Shown here: positions 55,335 to 64,000 of the stretch, one piece after another
Position numbering within the stretch: the first letter of the stretch is position 1
How the letters are laid out: each line of letters starts with the position of its first letter
Source of the DNA: Cladochytrium replicatum
Taxonomy: Eukaryota > Chytridiomycota > Chytridiomycetes > Cladochytriales > Cladochytriaceae
Direction: 5' to 3'
Assembly: GCA_025526935.1 (NCBI GenBank)
Contig: JAHLKD010000005.1
Span: 372,001-436,000, forward strand
DNA: 64,000 nucleotides
Position numbers and translations under genes: made by a program
The notes under the pieces: generated by a model
The model's database searches: none
Seen by the model: only the letters and a program-made list of their open reading frames with translations
What the model was told of the DNA's origin: nothing

Positions 55335-56060
55335 TCACCTGGAAATCTGATGAAGCGCATGGTCAAGCTGATGAAGATCACACAACAGCATTTCTTTCAT
55401 TTTCTGTACATCGACTAAGTTCGCCAGAGGCAAAACTTGTGGTGATGGTACATTGGCTTCAGGTGGATTCGGTGCTGTAATGAAATTGGGTAGCAATGTC
55501 TGAAATGGGAAGAATAAACCCGAATAGTGTTGGGCTTTTATTGGACTCCAGTTTTGGATATCGAGGGAGTTGCACACCATTTGCTCGATGGTTGGATGCA
55601 CGAAGACTTTCATTTTCAGCTCTCGCCGCCTTTAAATCCCGTCGAAGCTGACGAACCAGCTCCTCTTTAGAGTCTACGTGGACTGTGGGGAGATTTCGGA
55701 TAAGTTTTGCGTGATTCGCGAAGTGTATCTCAGGGTCTTCAAAGTTTCATGTATGTTTGCGATGGACGGCGCAACACAAGCAAACATGAGTGCCATTCCT
55801 GTTCCTCCTAGCAAGAAGCTTCGTCAGCTTGCCTTCCCGATATGGAACATGCACTCCTCGCTTTCATACATCTGATAATGCAGATATGCAGTTCCCTTAC
55901 AGTTCGCTTATTAACATTCTATAACAAGAGAAAGCATGTTTGACTATCCCACCCAACGTAAGGAGGCTTTTTTTGATTTTCAATATCGGGAAGACGTCGC
56001 CACTTGTCATAGATACTTTAACTTTCGCTACCTTTTGAAACATTGAGAAGAACCTACACG
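55335..56060 (-). pseudogene. kinesin motor-domain relic
   Basis: Minus-strand remnant of the last part of a kinesin motor plus neck. Readable: NCISALSDV, a stop, KRGVHVPYREGKLTKLL, a one-base frame change, GGTGMALMFACVAPSIANIH, ETLKTLRYTSRITQNLSEI, then a neck coiled coil DSKEELVRQLRRDLKAARAE and ESLRASNHRANG. HVPYR.GKLTKLL and LKTLRY are classic kinesin motifs. The P-loop and switch I are absent, because the DNA further upstream belongs to the PPR gene. So it is a truncated, mutated fragment, probably left by a rearrangement. Confidence 0.78.
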
Positions 56061-56324
56061 TATCTAGTAAATAAAAAGTATGCATCACCTACTTCTACCT
56101 TCATAGACTGTTGTCATTGCAACGGAGGCAAGTTCGATCATTCCTCGCTGTTTCTGATCCATTCAATGGCCTTACTCTAGCGACATGTAAATCAAGCTCA
56201 TGAAATATATGTGATCTGCTCGTGATAGATAGATTACATGACCACTACCCGAATGTTCCGATCATTTGTATTGTGTTCCCCTCTGTTGTGGCTTTGTCTC
56301 AAAACGTTTTTCTGGAGTTCCGCA

Positions 56325-59300
56325 ATGTCGTTCCCAACTGGTCTGGCGTCAAGGGTGTCGGCACCATTGCTTTCTTTTCGCACTAGTCTACGGGCATGCC
56401 GAAGCTTGCCGCAGATTCAGCAGCGTGCGTATTTGGAAACATCGGTTGCTTCCCAGCCTCGATCTCAAGCCGCGAACAGGCAACAGCGGATCATGCGTCC
56501 AAATGATGGCTCAAGAAGGCCCGGACGGAACCTTGCAGCAAGGCAGAATCTTTCTTCGTTTGATATTGCAAACGAACTTCAGCTCTGTGAAGGGAGCTGG
56601 GAGAAATTGCTCGACAAAGTTGTCAAGGCGAACGATGCTCTGGGATTGAGCGCTGTTTTGTCCTTCAATGCGTTTCTCGACGAATTGCCAAAGATTTCAC
56701 CGAGTGCCCTGGAGCGAGCGGTCGAAGCGGTTCTAGCTCTCCGAAGACGGACTCAGATTTGGGTAGAGCCAGTTTTGACAATTCTTGGACGGATCCAATC
56801 GCCATCGCAAAACTTGATCAACATTGCCATTAATGCGATGGCTGTTCAAACAGACGAGTTTCACAATATTGATGCTACTGCTTTAAAGCCGCTTGATATG
56901 GCTGCGAAAGCACTTCACCTTCGTCAGCAAGCGTTAGCCGGGGGGATGGATTTAACAAACGAAACTTACGATGCATTACTCTTCCTTCTAGCTGAAGCTG
57001 GAAGGCCAGATGACGCGATCAGCGTGTTCGAACAGTTCGTGACAGAGGGTCGTGTGCCCGCACCCTCTGCGTTCGCTCACATTGTGACTGCGTATCGCAA
57101 TAGCGGGGATCTTTTCAACGCTCAAGTATGGTTTATGAATTACCGACAGTCAGACCTCCCAAAAGATCGGGTCGTCTATTTTGCGCTCGTCAGAGCACAA
57201 GTGCAATTGGGACGTAAAGCAGAAGCCATTGATCTGGTCGAACGAATTATGCGAGAGGATGGACTCCCACCAAATACCATGACATACAATACTCTTCTTG
57301 ATGCGTTCAGCTCTTCGGGGGATTTCGCTTCGTTCAACGAGTACTACAGCAAATTGATGGCGGGAGAGCTTACAAAACCGACACTCAGCACCCACATTAT
57401 CGCCCTTAGGGCTGGTCTGGCGAACAATGATCCCGACCTTGTGACCAAAGCCATGAACGTTCTCACACAGAAAAACAATGTTTCGAATGCTCTTCGAGCC
57501 CGCGCTCCAGCTCAATTACTCAAAGGAGTGATCGAAATGAGTGTCAAGACTGGGAACGCTGAACTTGGCCTCATGGCGTTCGAAGCATTCCGAGAGCAGC
57601 AACTAACGCTTCAACCATCACTTGCGGTACCACTTGCACAAATGTGTATTTCAGAATCTAGACGAGCAAAAGCGGCTGAAATCCTCGCTGACATTGGACG
57701 AAATTTCGGGATCACCGACCAGTCGATCAACTTTGTTCTCCAAATTGTTGCCTTATATGGAACAAATTTCAGCGAACTTTTGAGTGTAGTCGAACAATCA
57801 AGTTGGTTCTCGTTGACGAAACCAGCACATGTCAATTCACTTCGGAAAGCTTTGGCGAACAGCTTCGAGAATGCACTCGACAAATCTACGTCAATTAAAG
57901 GGTTGGCTGATCAGAATACTCAGATGAGCATTGTCAAAATTCAATTCTTCACACTTGATAATGTTGAGGCTGGCAGTGCCGTTGCAGCGCGAGACGTGAA
58001 AAATCGTGTTCTTAAAGTTCTTCGTTTGTTCTCAAAGGAAAAGGTTGTTCCTGCAAAGCCAGTCTATGATGGAACGATGAAACTTTCCGACCAATTTGGA
58101 ATTTCGGGAACCGCTGAGCTTCGTAAAGCTTTCCTTGATTTAGGTACAATCGATGCAGCGACTGCTGGCAACATTGAGAGCGTGATGGGTGACGCGGATA
58201 TAGAAGCAGAATCAAAGAAACTGACCACACATCTACAAGGCGGGGATATCAATGCAACGCTCGCGTCGCTTGGAAAGTTCGAGCGAAATGGATGCTGCCC
58301 GACTGACGAAGCCCTCACCGTCCTATTGCAACACGAGAAAGTGCCCCGACCCATCGATCAGTTTGTTTCCAAGATATTAGATTTAGTGAAGAAGTTCGGC
58401 ACAACGAGTTCGCTCGGTCAAGTTGGGTACGCATCGTTCTTCACCGTCGTACGCGTGAATGGATTGGAGCGTAAGCGAAAGAGCGAAATTCTTCTGCAAC
58501 TTCTCGAGCTTATCGAGCGATACGGGTCCCCGGAGCTGATTCAGTCCTCTGAATTGGTCGCTCAAATGCAGGCTGATTCAATGCCGAATACTGTGGTCAT
58601 TCGTGCCTTTGAACTTGCCTCACCGAGCAAGTTAAGCACTCCGTCGTTGAGTCAATACCTCGGTGTTTTCCTGAAACGCGAGCAATTCGAACTTTCTCGA
58701 CTGATTGTTTCTGAGCTGCTGAAGAGGGGAGCGGATGTTCCGACTTCGGCAGTCGAATCGCTGTTCAAATCAATGTCCAGTTTGTCACGTAGTTCTATGA
58801 TGTTAGGGGATAGGATGTTTGTCGAAAACCTATTTGATGCTCTGGTCGATGCTTCCCACGATGAACGACCCAAGCTCTCCACTGAAGCCGTCAATGGGGC
58901 TCTTTTCGTTGCTTTGGAGCGATGGCAAGACGCCAAGGCAGTATCCACCTTTTGGAAAGCGGCAAAACTTCGCGGCTTCGACCCCGACAGTAAATCTTTC
59001 AATTATTTACTCGGCTCTTTACGTCGTCAAATGACCAAAAGCCCTGAAGTTGCGAATGAAATTGTCGCGACGTTTAGAACACTCTCGCAGGCCCTTCCCG
59101 AACGCAAACGATCACCTGAACACTATGATCATATTGTGAATGCCTTGTTAACAATTGGAGGTCGAACCAACGTGGATGCCGCTGCGATTCTCTTGATCTC
59201 GACAGTCGAAGTTAAGCGAATACCGGTCGAAACTCTGCGTTCGCTCGCAAAAACGCTCATGGAAGAAGGACTGTTTGACCGTGCCGAGCAACTGTGCTAT

Positions 59301-59649
59301 CGCTATCCGAATATGGGTGAGTGTGGCACTCATACAACTTTGGTTAATTCTGAAGATATTTTCAGGGCTTGATCTAGAAATGGAGGAGAGCATTCTCTCA
59401 AACCATATTTTGAACAACAAGAGGACCGAGGTGACCCGGGCACTTGATCGTTACATCGCAACATTCAGGGCGAAAAGGAATCAGAAGCTCGAAGAGGGCA
59501 TGTTGGGCGTTCTTGACAAAGCATTACTCCACTTTGTAGAGACAGGACAGATCGATTCGGCACGGAAGTATATGGTTGTTTTGGGAGATCTAGGTCTCAA
59601 AGGTGGCAAGGAGGTGTCTGATCGGTGGGATAATATCATAAGAGTGTAA
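56325..59649 (+). CDS. mitochondrial PPR protein
   Basis: Pentatricopeptide-repeat protein of about 1091 aa, exons 56325-59316 and 59366-59649 joined in phase (NMG|LDLEME). The start at 56325 gives a mitochondrial presequence (MSFPTGLASRVSAPLLSFR, rich in Arg/Ser, ending near QQRAYL); an upstream in-frame ATG at 56238 adds 29 residues. Helical PPR units are clear in the middle: TYDALLFLLAEAGRPDDAIS, FAHIVTAYRNSGDLFNAQVW, VYFALVRAQVQLGRKAEAID and TYNTLLDAFSSSGDFASFNE. A second set (FNYLLGSLRRQM, HYDHIVNALLTIGGR) lies near the C-terminus. Likely acts in mitochondrial RNA processing or translation; specific target unknown. Its stop is 19 bp from that of the convergent DPY30 gene. Confidence 0.85.
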
Positions 59650-59668
59650 TGATGAGTGTGGGGGAACT

Positions 59669-60102
59669 TCATTCGGTTTGTTTGCTGTTTCGGAGCAAAT
59701 ACATTGCCAAAAACTCGCACGGATTTTGTGGACTAGAAGGAGTAAGTTCGCAGATTGCTCGTTGTACTTCACAACTCACCGTTCTTTCAGCAGTAATCTC
59801 ATCCCATCAACCAAAACTGGTATCACTGTCTGGTCCAAATATGCTCTCGCAGGCAATCCATGCAATAGAGTCTTGTTCGTCGTGATCACATTTTCATGCT
59901 CTTCCAGAATTAGATTCTGCCACAGGCGTCCAAATCAATCGCCTTTCCATACAGCACGATCATCCCCTACCTCCACGAACTTTGCAATTTCTTCTCCACT
60001 GGGCAATCCTCCCCGCAAGATCTCGTCGGTTGCCACTGGTAGTGATCCTCCCTGATCGGTGGTATTGGTAGTGTCCATTACGCGAATTGTGACGTGCGAC
60101 AT
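59669..60102 (-). CDS. DPY30-domain protein
   Basis: Small protein ending in a DPY30/Sdc1 motif, the dimerisation helix pair used in COMPASS histone methyltransferase complexes and in some ciliary proteins. ATG at 60102 (MSHVTIRVMDTTN), disordered N-terminus, then RLWQNLILEEHENVI, LHGLPARAYLDQTVIPVLVD, GMRLLLKER|PQNPCEFLAMYLL, RNSKQTE-stop at 59669. The intron inside KER|PQNP restores the canonical (R/K)P..P.EFLA.YLL. A further upstream exon is possible because an acceptor-like TTTTTTGCAG precedes the ATG. Convergent with the PPR gene and divergent from Tudor-SN (97 bp). Confidence 0.82.
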
Positions 60103-60199
60103 GTGACCATTCTGACCTGCAAAAAACTTTGTCCATTTCTGTTTTCTCACTGCGAAACCTGCGACCCTACGTCCTGTTCTCATCCATTTCACAACGAAC
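60103..60199. promoter_or_regulatory. 97-bp divergent promoter region
   Basis: Between the start codons of the DPY30-domain gene (-) and Tudor-SN (+). No specific motif assigned. Confidence 0.4.
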
Positions 60200-63100
60200 A
60201 TGGCCCAAATTCCGAGCTCCGGACGTGCTGTTGTGAAGAGGTCCGTATGTGTGGAAGAATGCTGTGTGATCTATCACTTACTTATTTGCTCCAACTTATA
60301 TCCCCCATATCCGTTTTGCACCATCCGCTCTTCTCTTTGAATAGCGTCGTATCTGGCGACACTGTTGTGCTCCGTGGACGACCCGTGAACGGACCGCCAC
60401 CAGAACGTGTTCTCTCCTTCGCGAACGTTAGTGCTCCTCGTCTTGGATCTGCCAAAGAGCCTGAGAAGGAAGAGGTATGGCGATCGATCAATGAGAAGAA
60501 TCAAGGTATGATAACGACATCTGCAGGCCTTTGCGTTCGAATCGCGCGAGTACCTTCGAAAGCTGCTGGTTGGCAAAGAAGTTGCATTCAAAGTCGAGTA
60601 CACCACTACTACCAACAAGCGTGACTTTGGAGTTTTGACGCTTGCTCCGCCCGGCCTGAATGGGGAGACCAACCTAACGCGAATCCTTGTGAAAGAGGGC
60701 TGGCTGAAAGTGAAGCAGCCCGAGGGGAAGAGAACAGCAAATGAGTAAGATACTTTGATTATTGTGTGGAAAAGATCTGATTTTTCGCAGAGAGACCGTT
60801 CTGCTTTCGGGATTGGAGCAAGAAGCACACACTGCCAAAAAGGGTATCTGGGCTGACCCGTCTACGGTAAGTTCATGTGGACGATTCATTTATTTTCTTG
60901 ACGAATTAGTTCCATTTCAGACAAGGAAGGTTGCCAGCGAAGTCTCCGACCCCCGTGCATTCCTGGAGAAACTTAAGAAGACTCCAATCGATGGTCAGGT
61001 CTTGATAGCTTTTCGGGGTTCGATGAAACTTACCGCCTATTTCAGCTATCATCGAGCAAGTTCGTGATGGTTCGACTTATCGCGTTTGTTTGCTACTTCC
61101 TGGCGGAAACCAGTACATAACTCTGATGTTGAGCGGTGTTAAGGCACCAATTTACCGGAAAGATGTTCCTGGAACGGACGATCTTGTCGAGCCATACGCA
61201 GAGGAAGCCAAATACTTTGTTGAAGTTCGGCTTCTGCAACGAGAAGTGAAAGTCACTCTCGAAGGAGTTTCAAACAACAACTTCGTTGGTTCGATCATTC
61301 ACCCGGTCGGAAATATTGCGGAGGCATTGTTGGGCGACGGGTTTGCAAAAGTAATTGATTGGACATTGACATTGGTTACTGACGGACCAGCAAAGCTCCG
61401 TGCCGCAGAGGAGCGGGCAAAGGCAAAGAAGCTGCGTCTATGGAAAGACTATGTTGCGAAGCAGCGTGAATCGGACCATGACTTTGACGCAGTTGTTACG
61501 AAGATCATAACACCTGACACAATCCTCGTCCAATCCATCAAATCAGAGCAAGAGCGCAAAATCACTCTCGCTAGTATCCGAGTTCCAAAAGCCAAGGACG
61601 ACAAAGAAGCTGGCTACAACTGGGAAGGCAGGGAGCTTCTGCGCTCGAAGTTAATTGGAAAAAAGGTGCATGTTTCTATCGATTTTATTAAACCCGCCGA
61701 GGCCGGTTTTGAGAGACGTGAATGTGCAACCGTTCGTTCGGGCGATCAAAACCTCGCTGAGCTCCTCGTTTCTCGTGGTCTCGCACAAGTTGTGAGGTAT
61801 CGTAAGGATGACGACAACAGGGCGTCCGCGTACGACCAGCTCTTGATTGCCGAAGATGCTGCCACGAAAGCTGGCAAGGGACTCCACTCAAAGAAGGACA
61901 ACCCATTGCCCAAAATCACCGACGCGTCGGAGAACGCTCAAAAAGCGAAGCAGCACTTCCTTTCCCTTCAGCGAGGTGGCCTGATTAAGGCTGTTGTGGA
62001 GTATGCTTCTAGCGCATCTCGTTTTGTCATATGGATTCCTCACGACAACATTAAGCTCACTTTCTTGCTAACTGGCATTCGAGGCTTCCGCGTCGGTCGA
62101 ACTCCATCCGAGAAATCAGAGCCTTTCGCTCAGGAAGCGCTCGACTACGTGAACAAGAAGGTTCTTCAGAGGGACGTTGAGATTAAAGTGGACAGTATGG
62201 ACAAGACGAGCGGTTTTGTTGGAACAATGTTCCTTCCCGGTAAACACAACCTTGCGGTGTTATTGCTTGAGCGCGGATTCGCTGAGCTTCACGAATACTC
62301 CGCATCGAAGACGACCTACGGCCGCGAGCTTCTTGCAGCAGATGCTGTCGCCAGAGAGGGTCGAAAGGGTATCTGGTCAATCAAAGATCCCAACGAAAGC
62401 AATGGAACCGAAGAAGTTGCTGTCGAGGCTGTTGAATCTGTCCAAGAGGAAACCAAAGATGTTCAGATCACTGAGATCCTTGGATTCGGTCTTATTTATG
62501 TCCAAGTTATGGGGCCAGGTTAGTTGAAATGATTACGTTACGCGCTGACTTTGCTGATTTAACTGTGCTTTAATTCAGACTCCAAGCGTCTCGAGAAGCT
62601 CATGTCTGACTTCGCTGCTTACCACAAAAACTTCAGTGGACCTCAACACAGCCCACGAAATGGCGAATACGTAAGCGGACAGTTCTCCGCGGATAACGCG
62701 TGGTACCGTGCGCGAGTCAAGAAGGTGAACCAGGAGGACAAAACCTTCCAGGTTTTGTATATCGACTATGGAAACTCCGAAACGTTGCCCGTCGAGCGTA
62801 TCAGGGTACTTGACTCTCAGTTCAGCACGATGGCGTTGCCTGCACAGGCAATCGAAGCCCAAATTGCCTACTTGAACTTACCAAAGGCTGAAGATGACTT
62901 CCATGAAGACGTCTACCTCCGCCTACAAGAACTCACTGAAGGGAAGGTGCTCCAGGCTCGAGTTGTGGGCCGCACCAAATCCGCGAGCTCAAGCTCAACC
63001 GTGATCAATGTTCTGCTCTTCGACAAAGATCACAGCACTACAGAATCTTTGAACGAAGTTCTTGTGCGCGAAGGTTTGGGAACCGTGGCTAAGGTGTACG

Positions 63101-63255
63101 CCAAGCGCTTTGCGGAAGAGGTGAAGGCAGGCGCAACCGACCAGAAGGGCAAAGCGAAGAGCAACGCTCTTGCCTCGCTCGTCTCCGCTCAAGAAGATTC
63201 GAAGAAGGCGAGAAGGGGAATGTGGCGATACGGCGACTTCACCGAAGATGATTGA
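60200..63255 (+). CDS. SND1: Tudor-SN (staphylococcal nuclease domain protein)
   Basis: RNA-binding co-regulator with four SN-like domains followed by a Tudor-SN hybrid, about 895 aa. Exons: 60200-60240, 60345-60474, 60527-60744, 60791-60866, 60921-60993, 61046-62518, 62579-63255; all phases join. The start MAQIPSSGRAVVK|SVVSGDTVVLRG opens the first SN domain; AFAFESREYLRKLLVGKEVA, EQEAHTAKKGIW, AIIEQVRDGSTYRVCLLL, YAEEAKYFVEVRLLQREVKV and GVSNNNFVGSIIHPVGNIAE follow. The Tudor core is NGEYVSGQFSADNAWYRARV and VLYIDYGNSETLPVERIR, with its aromatic cage. It ends KKARRGMWRYGDFTEDD. Typical roles: stress granules, small-RNA and splicing regulation. Confidence 0.94.
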
Positions 63256-64000
63256 GTTCATTGAGCATACTTTTTCACAGGGTATAAAGTGCCCACTTTC
63301 GTTGCTGGACCTATTTTCTGTAGGATCAATGGGACTGTTTTCATCTAATTGCGGATTGTCTTCTTTGTATCTTTACTCTGTTCATTTTGCACTTCTACTC
63401 TCTTGAACGGGACTTAAGTCATTGGATTGTACCCCATAGTGCCAGCTTGAACAGAATCTTTGCTTCAGCGTAATTCTATCAAGAGCGTGTGAGATCAGGC
63501 ACACTAACTGAGACTCCAATGCTCAGCTCAGGGCCACCGATGTGCTGAATCGGCTTCAGTGGAGCAAGCATTGCCCGAGGTTTACTCTCTGATAACCGTC
63601 CAGCTGCTGTAGGAATTGGTGTTATCGGTGTTGAGAATCTAGTTGACCCAGTTCCCTGGTTTTGCTGCAGTTGAAGTTTGAATATTACTCTCAATTTTAC
63701 TGGCAGACTGTTGAATCAAAGCAGGTGTACTTGCGTGTAACCTGTTTTCCTTCAGATGTCGCGTAGATTACCGCGACGATCCTGGACACTTTGTCGTTGG
63801 TCTGCCTCGGTTTCGCCGATCCAGCTGCGGCCGGATGACCTGCGATTTGCTGCTGCCCTGGTTTCTTTGTTGGCTCATAGCGTTTGCCTTGTTTTCCCGG
63901 CTTTGGGCTGGTGTTGCTTGCTTGATTAAGTTTTACTTTCGCTCTTTCGTTATTTAGGACGTAAGCAAAGGCTTCCCACGGACTTCGTACACCTCATTGA
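63256..64000. other. intergenic to window end
   Basis: Downstream of Tudor-SN. A plus-strand ATG at 63756 opens a 57-codon Arg/Leu-rich frame without recognisable domain; a minus frame at 63479-63694 is also unconvincing. A gene could begin beyond the window. Confidence 0.4.

Noticed and set aside
55678-55875. Plus-strand frame with CGEISDKF, resembling the zinc motif of human C1orf123
   Set aside because: It is the antisense of the kinesin relic's LRYTSRITQNLSEI region. The real DUF866 gene lies at 53759-54329 with both CxxC pairs, so the match is chance.
1-64000. CRISPR array
   Set aside because: No regularly spaced repeats; the only tandem repeats are contiguous (15935-16090, 39134-39199, and the receptor tail), and the DNA is eukaryotic.

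Overview
This looks like genomic DNA of an early-diverging, probably zoosporic (chytrid-type) fungus. Genes are split by many short GT-AG introns, mostly 50-60 nt. Fungal signatures (QCR7, a CYP52/CYP63-type P450, a CYP505-type P450-reductase, MTC1, a pectin lyase with a CBM1 tail) sit beside genes more familiar from animals but known from basal fungi: a Frizzled-type receptor with a cysteine-rich domain, a diacylglycerol lipase, an RNF220-type E3 ligase and Tudor-SN. The lineage call is inference; no rRNA or other marker is present.

Layout. 0.6-8.7 kb is a run of membrane-protein genes: a kelch-like ectodomain/TM/SH3 protein, then two paralogous seven-to-eight-TM proteins in inverted orientation around a Cys-rich single-TM protein with a Q/Y/P-rich tail. 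8.9-13.7 kb is metabolic: QCR7, a fatty-acid-hydroxylase-type P450 and sulfite oxidase. 14.2-20.9 kb is decayed: a CYP505-type self-sufficient P450 is broken, with two LINE fragments and a tRNA-like SINE candidate between its surviving halves. 21.5-24.2 kb is the Frizzled-like receptor. 25-28.6 kb holds genes of unknown function. 29.5-37.2 kb holds GAA1 (GPI transamidase) and a very long DAGL-type lipase. 37.8-42.4 kb holds an unresolved locus, MTC1 and a phosducin-like gene whose 5' part looks damaged. 43.2-48.5 kb holds a low-complexity regulator-like protein, EMC10 and the RNF220 homologue. 48.9-50.5 kb is a pectin lyase-CBM1 pseudogene. 50.6-56 kb holds a cyclic-nucleotide-binding protein, CZIB (DUF866), DPB4/POLE3 and a dead kinesin fragment. 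56.3-63.3 kb holds a mitochondrial PPR protein, a DPY30-domain protein and Tudor-SN.

Themes. Several gene pairs are divergent over 59-122 bp (MTC1/PLP2, DPY30/SND1, EMC10/RNF220). Surface proteins and receptors cluster at the left end and at 21-24 kb. EMC10 and GAA1 both serve membrane-protein biogenesis, but nothing here shows co-regulation. Exon borders were read by eye from splice signals, frame and family similarity, so single-base border errors are possible. No CRISPR array, rRNA or convincing tRNA gene was found.
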